Shown here one piece after another: positions 61,262 to 64,000 of a stretch of DNA of 64,000 bases. Under the pieces are notes generated by a model. It had not been told where the DNA came from and searched no databases. It was given only the letters and a program-made list of their open reading frames with translations. Source of the stretch: Arthrobacter sp. Soil763 (GTDB lineage Bacteria; Actinomycetota; Actinomycetes; Actinomycetales; Micrococcaceae); contig NZ_LMSH01000002.1 in NCBI RefSeq assembly GCF_001428365.1, positions 682,132 to 746,131 of the forward strand. The letters are read 5' to 3'. The translations under genes and the position numbers were made by a program. Positions within the stretch are counted from its first letter, which is position 1, and each line of letters opens with the position of its first letter.

Positions 61262-61615
61262 GTGAGTTTCTTCCTGGTCTTCGTGGCGGTCCTGCTGGCC
61301 GCCGTCGCCATCCTTGCCGGCACCGACCTGGTGCCGCGGCTGTTCCGCCGCCGCGACGGCGAGCAGCCCTTTGACGACGGCTTCGACGAACCCGTCGCTT
61401 CGCTGCCGGCCGTGCTGCTCCCCGCCGAGGCCGGCCCGGCCGACGTCGACCGGATCCGCTTTGCCGTGGGCGTCCGGGGCTACCGGATGGACCAGGTGGA
61501 CCAGGTCCTCGACGAGCTGCGGGACCAGCTTGCCCGGAAGGACGGCGTGATCGCCCGGCTGCAGAGCGAGCTGGAGAACCGGGCGCCGGAGCACGCGCCG
61601 GACCGGCAAGCGTGA
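61262..61615 (+). CDS. DivIVA-domain membrane protein
   Basis: 117 residues from GTG at 61262. One N-terminal helix (about 2-22), a basic segment (RLFRRRDG), a variable linker and a DivIVA domain VGVRGYRMDQVDQVLDELRD (about 79-98) followed by a short coiled coil. Such small anchored DivIVA proteins are common in actinobacteria and probably act in growth or division sites. Its stop overlaps the next GTG start by 4 nt. Confidence 0.8.
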   Translation: MSFFLVFVAVLLAAVAILAGTDLVPRLFRRRDGEQPFDDGFDEPVASLPAVLLPAEAGPADVDRIRFAVGVRGYRMDQVDQVLDELRDQLARKDGVIARLQSELENRAPEHAPDRQA

Positions 61616-62907
61616 GCGTGACCGCCCCGGACCGCCCCCGGCCCTCACCTGGCGCGACGCTTGCGGCCGCCGGCGCGCACGCCGCGCGGTGGCCGTGGTG
61701 GCTGCAGGCGGGCGTGCTCTACCTCGCCGCCCGCCTGGTCAGTGCCGCCATTTTTATGGCTGCGGCCCTGCACCAGGGCGTGAATCCGTGGTTCCCGGCC
61801 AAACCGGACTACTGGAACTTCATCAACATCTGGGACGCCCGCTGGTACGGCGAGGCGCTCGGCAACGGCTATCCCTCCCGGCTGCCGACCGACGAGGCCG
61901 GCAACGTCCAGGAAAACGCCTGGGCCTTCTACCCGCTGTTCCCGGTCCTGGGCCGTGCCCTGACCGGGCTCACCGGCATCGCGCCGGCAGCGTCGCTGAC
62001 CATTATCGCCATGGCCTCGGGCCTGGCGGCCGCGCTGGTGGTCTACCGGCTCTTCCGGGAGCTGGCCACGCACCGCACGGCGCTGTGGGGCGCCGCGTTC
62101 TTCGCGACCTTCCCCGTCGCTCCGGTCCTGCAGGTGCCCTACGCGGAGTCACTGAACCTCCTGCTGCTTGCCACAGCCCTGCTGCTGGTGGTGCGCCGGC
62201 GCTACCTCTGGGCCATGCCGGTGGTGCTGCTGATGTGCCTGTCCCGGCCCACCGGCGTGCCGTTCGCCGCGATGGTCGGCCTGCTGTTCCTGCACCGGCT
62301 GTTCACGCACGACGGGTTCCGCGGCCGGGTGCTGCGGCGCCGTGGCCTCCCGGCGGCCGGCGCGCCGGCGCCTGTCGCCGGCGGTCCGTCCGGCGCCGGG
62401 GGGCTGTGGTCGCTGGCTGCCCTCGCCGTCGTCAGCGCCGCCGGCGCCCTCGCCTGGCCGGCCATTGCCTGGGCCACCACCGGCGACATCCAGGCGTACA
62501 CCAAGACGGAAACCGTGTGGCGCGGCCATGACCTGGTGCCGTTCAAGCCCTGGTTCGATACCGGCGTCCAGCTCTTTGGGCCGGTCCTGGGGCTGCTGGC
62601 GCCGTTCGCCTTCGTGGCCGTGTTCGTGCTGGTGATGATGTCCCGGCCCGTGGCCGCCCTGGGCACCGAACTGCGGCTCTGGTGCGTGTGTTACGTCGGC
62701 TACCTGCTGGCCTTCCTGCACCCGCAGACCAGCACCTTCCGGATGCTGCTGCCGCTCTTCCCGCTGGCCCTGGGGGCGGCGTTCGTGTCCCGCTCCCGCG
62801 CCTACCGCGGCACGGTCGTGCTCATGTTCGTGCTGCTCCAGATTGTCTGGATCGTGTGGCTCTGGACCTGGGCGCAACTGCCCGGCGGCGGCGACTATCC
62901 GCCGTGA
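61612..62907 (+). CDS. Integral membrane GT-C mannosyltransferase-like protein
   Basis: 431 residues, 9-10 helices. The first large extracytoplasmic loop carries NIWDARWYGEALGNGYPSR, with the WDARWY pattern of PIG-V-type/GT-C mannosyltransferases in which the Asp is catalytic, followed by AWAFYPLFPVLGRAL and VPYAESLNLLLLA. It would use polyprenyl-phosphate mannose for cell-envelope or protein mannosylation. Coupled to the DivIVA gene by GTGA. Acceptor unknown. Confidence 0.75.
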   Translation: MSVTAPDRPRPSPGATLAAAGAHAARWPWWLQAGVLYLAARLVSAAIFMAAALHQGVNPWFPAKPDYWNFINIWDARWYGEALGNGYPSRLPTDEAGNVQENAWAFYPLFPVLGRALTGLTGIAPAASLTIIAMASGLAAALVVYRLFRELATHRTALWGAAFFATFPVAPVLQVPYAESLNLLLLATALLLVVRRRYLWAMPVVLLMCLSRPTGVPFAAMVGLLFLHRLFTHDGFRGRVLRRRGLPAAGAPAPVAGGPSGAGGLWSLAALAVVSAAGALAWPAIAWATTGDIQAYTKTETVWRGHDLVPFKPWFDTGVQLFGPVLGLLAPFAFVAVFVLVMMSRPVAALGTELRLWCVCYVGYLLAFLHPQTSTFRMLLPLFPLALGAAFVSRSRAYRGTVVLMFVLLQIVWIVWLWTWAQLPGGGDYPP

Positions 62908-62992
62908 CGCCGGACACCTTTCGGGGCCGGACGCGCGGCATTCCGCGGCGCCCCGGAAAGTCCATCGATTAGCTACACGCGCGTAATTACGG

Positions 62993-62998
62993 GATAAT
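62993..62998 (+). promoter_or_regulatory. Possible -10 box GATAAT of the DUF3117 gene
   Basis: GATAATAGGC, identical over ten bases to the element before fdxA, 133 nt before the ATG at 63131. The 223 bp between the mannosyltransferase and this gene hold nothing else recognisable. Confidence 0.35.
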
Positions 62999-63130
62999 AG
63001 GCACCAAGCAAGGAAAATTGAGTGTGAGCCACGGCGGCCACTGTTGCGGACGCCGGGCGGCTTGTTGACCAAGCGGACACAGCCCGGCCGGGCTGGAAAG
63101 TCACGGGACTACTGGAGGGGGATATTCCTC

Positions 63131-63298
63131 ATGGCTGCTATGAAACCACGCACCGGCGACGGCCCGATGGAAGTGACCAAGGAGGGTCGCAGCCTGATCA
63201 TGCGGGTTCCGCTGGAAGGCGGAGGGCGGCTCGTCGTTGAGCTCAACACTGCGGAAGCTACGAATTTGCGGGAGTGCTTGGTCGGCGTCACCGAATAG
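63131..63298 (+). CDS. DUF3117 family protein
   Basis: 55 residues. MAAMKPRTGDGPMEVTKEGR then SLIMRVPLEGGGRLVVELN is nearly invariant across actinobacteria (DUF3117). The fold is a small beta-hairpin type; function unknown. ATG at 63131 follows GGAGGGGG at about 10 nt. A strong terminator follows. Confidence 0.9.
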   Translation: MAAMKPRTGDGPMEVTKEGRSLIMRVPLEGGGRLVVELNTAEATNLRECLVGVTE

Positions 63299-63314
63299 CC
63301 GGACCACCGCCATG

Positions 63315-63350
63315 AAAGGGGTCCGCTGCCGGCTGGCAGCGGGCCCCTTT
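63315..63350. terminator. Terminator between DUF3117 and O-methyltransferase genes
   Basis: AAAGGGGTCCGCTGCC pairs with GGCAGCGGGCCCCTTT, with one mismatch, around a GGCT loop, followed by CTT. Fits both convergent genes. Confidence 0.75.
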
Positions 63351-63363
63351 CTTGGCATCCGGG

Positions 63364-63996
63364 CTACTTCTTGACGGCCACCAGCAGCCCGTCGCCGGTG
63401 GGCAGCATGGCCGAGGCGAGCCGGTCGTCGTCGCGGATGGACTTGCCCACCTGGCGCAGCACCACGGTGGTCGCCTCCCGGGCCGCCGGGTTGGCGACCC
63501 GGTCCTTGTCCAGGGCGTCGTTGACGATCAGCAGCCCGCCGGACTTGAGCAGCCGGATCGCCTGCTCCACGTAGCCGGGATAGTTGGGCTTGTCCGCGTC
63601 GATGAAAACCAGGTCATAGGCGCCGTCGGTCAGGCGCGGCAGCACGTCCCGGGCGCGGCCGGAGATGGTCCGGGTCCGGTTGGCCGGGCTGCCGGATTCC
63701 TGGAAGGACTCCCGGGCGGCGCGCAGGTGTTCGACGTCGACGTCGATAGTGGTCAGGACGGCCTGCGGGCCCAGGCCGCGCAGCAGGCAGACGCCGGAGA
63801 CGCCGGCCCCGGTGCCGATCTCCACCGCGGTCTGCGCCTTCGAGGCTGCGGCAAGGACCGTCAGCACGGCCCCGACGCCGGGCCCGATCGGCGTGACGCC
63901 CAGTTCGAAGGACCGCTCCCGAGCGCGCATCAGAACCTCATCCTCGGCAGGCAGATCTTCTGCGTAGGACCAGCTCGTGGACTTATCGGCGCTCAT
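63364..63996 (-). CDS. SAM-dependent O-methyltransferase
   Basis: 210 residues. The Methyltransf_3 (catechol-O-methyltransferase-like) family: motif I AVEIGTGAGVSGVCLL (about 77-92), the acidic end of strand 2 TTIDVDVEHLRAARE, and YDLVFIDADKPNYPGYVEQAI (about 130-150) holding the metal Asp residues. Class-I Rossmann fold; substrate unknown. Complete, with ATG at 63996 four bases from the window edge, so the promoter is outside. Confidence 0.85.
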   Translation of the reverse strand: MSADKSTSWSYAEDLPAEDEVLMRARERSFELGVTPIGPGVGAVLTVLAAASKAQTAVEIGTGAGVSGVCLLRGLGPQAVLTTIDVDVEHLRAARESFQESGSPANRTRTISGRARDVLPRLTDGAYDLVFIDADKPNYPGYVEQAIRLLKSGGLLIVNDALDKDRVANPAAREATTVVLRQVGKSIRDDDRLASAMLPTGDGLLVAVKK

Positions 63997-64000
63997 GGGT

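Overview
The window reads as chromosome of a high-GC actinobacterium of the Arthrobacter/Pseudarthrobacter (Micrococcaceae) type. The signs are strong G/C third-position codon use, GTG/TTG starts, OpuC-, GluABCD- and Opp-type ABC operons, DUF3090 and DUF3117 proteins, a 7Fe ferredoxin next to a DapC-type aminotransferase, and many TANNNT boxes placed 6 nt before a start codon (leaderless-style promoters). No rRNA, tRNA or CRISPR array was seen.

Layout. 1-2.8 kb: nitronate monooxygenase fragment, an N-acetylglucosamine-kinase-like enzyme, pirin, NUDIX hydrolase and a 25-codon small ORF. 2.9-7.8 kb: rsgA, then a four-gene osmoprotectant ABC operon with 1-4 nt overlaps. 7.9-16.5 kb: AlaA-like aminotransferase, PPK2, xseA-xseB, a membrane protein, ispH, rmuC and ychF, mostly core genes.

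16.5-23.1 kb is the accessory segment. The last 29 bp of ychF recur exactly twice more downstream, each time followed by the same hairpin terminator, and they delimit two cargo blocks. Block A (about 2.0 kb, partly AT-rich) has unknown membrane proteins. Block B (about 3.3 kb) has a DUF4188/TetR pair, an alpha/beta-hydrolase remnant and two unknown genes. A second, diverged DUF4188/TetR pair follows the third repeat. This looks like tandem islets inserted at the 3' end of ychF, with no integrase in the window.

23.1-30.4 kb: hydrolase, WYL regulator, DUF3090, a zinc alcohol dehydrogenase lacking the structural-zinc loop, an ABC exporter-type operon with a TetR gene and a twin-palindrome operator, and a SRPBCC protein. 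30.7-43.6 kb: two oligopeptide ABC systems in tandem (binding protein, two permeases, fused double ATPase), each with a hairpin after the binding-protein gene; the first has an oversized permease and an antisense PH-domain gene. 43.7-47.2 kb: SGNH lipoprotein, typA and a small membrane protein whose 5' end overlaps a terminator.

47.2-48.6 kb holds an AbiEi-like/DUF559 nuclease gene flanked on both sides by palindrome-rich repeats of about 103 bp in opposite orientation. 48.7-56.8 kb: SH3-like protein, fdxA, dapC, gltA, TetR, two unknown genes, then divergent dapD and dapE, so three diaminopimelate-branch genes sit close together. 56.9-60.2 kb: gluABCD. 60.3-64.0 kb: LOG-family protein, DivIVA-domain protein, GT-C mannosyltransferase, DUF3117 protein and an O-methyltransferase.
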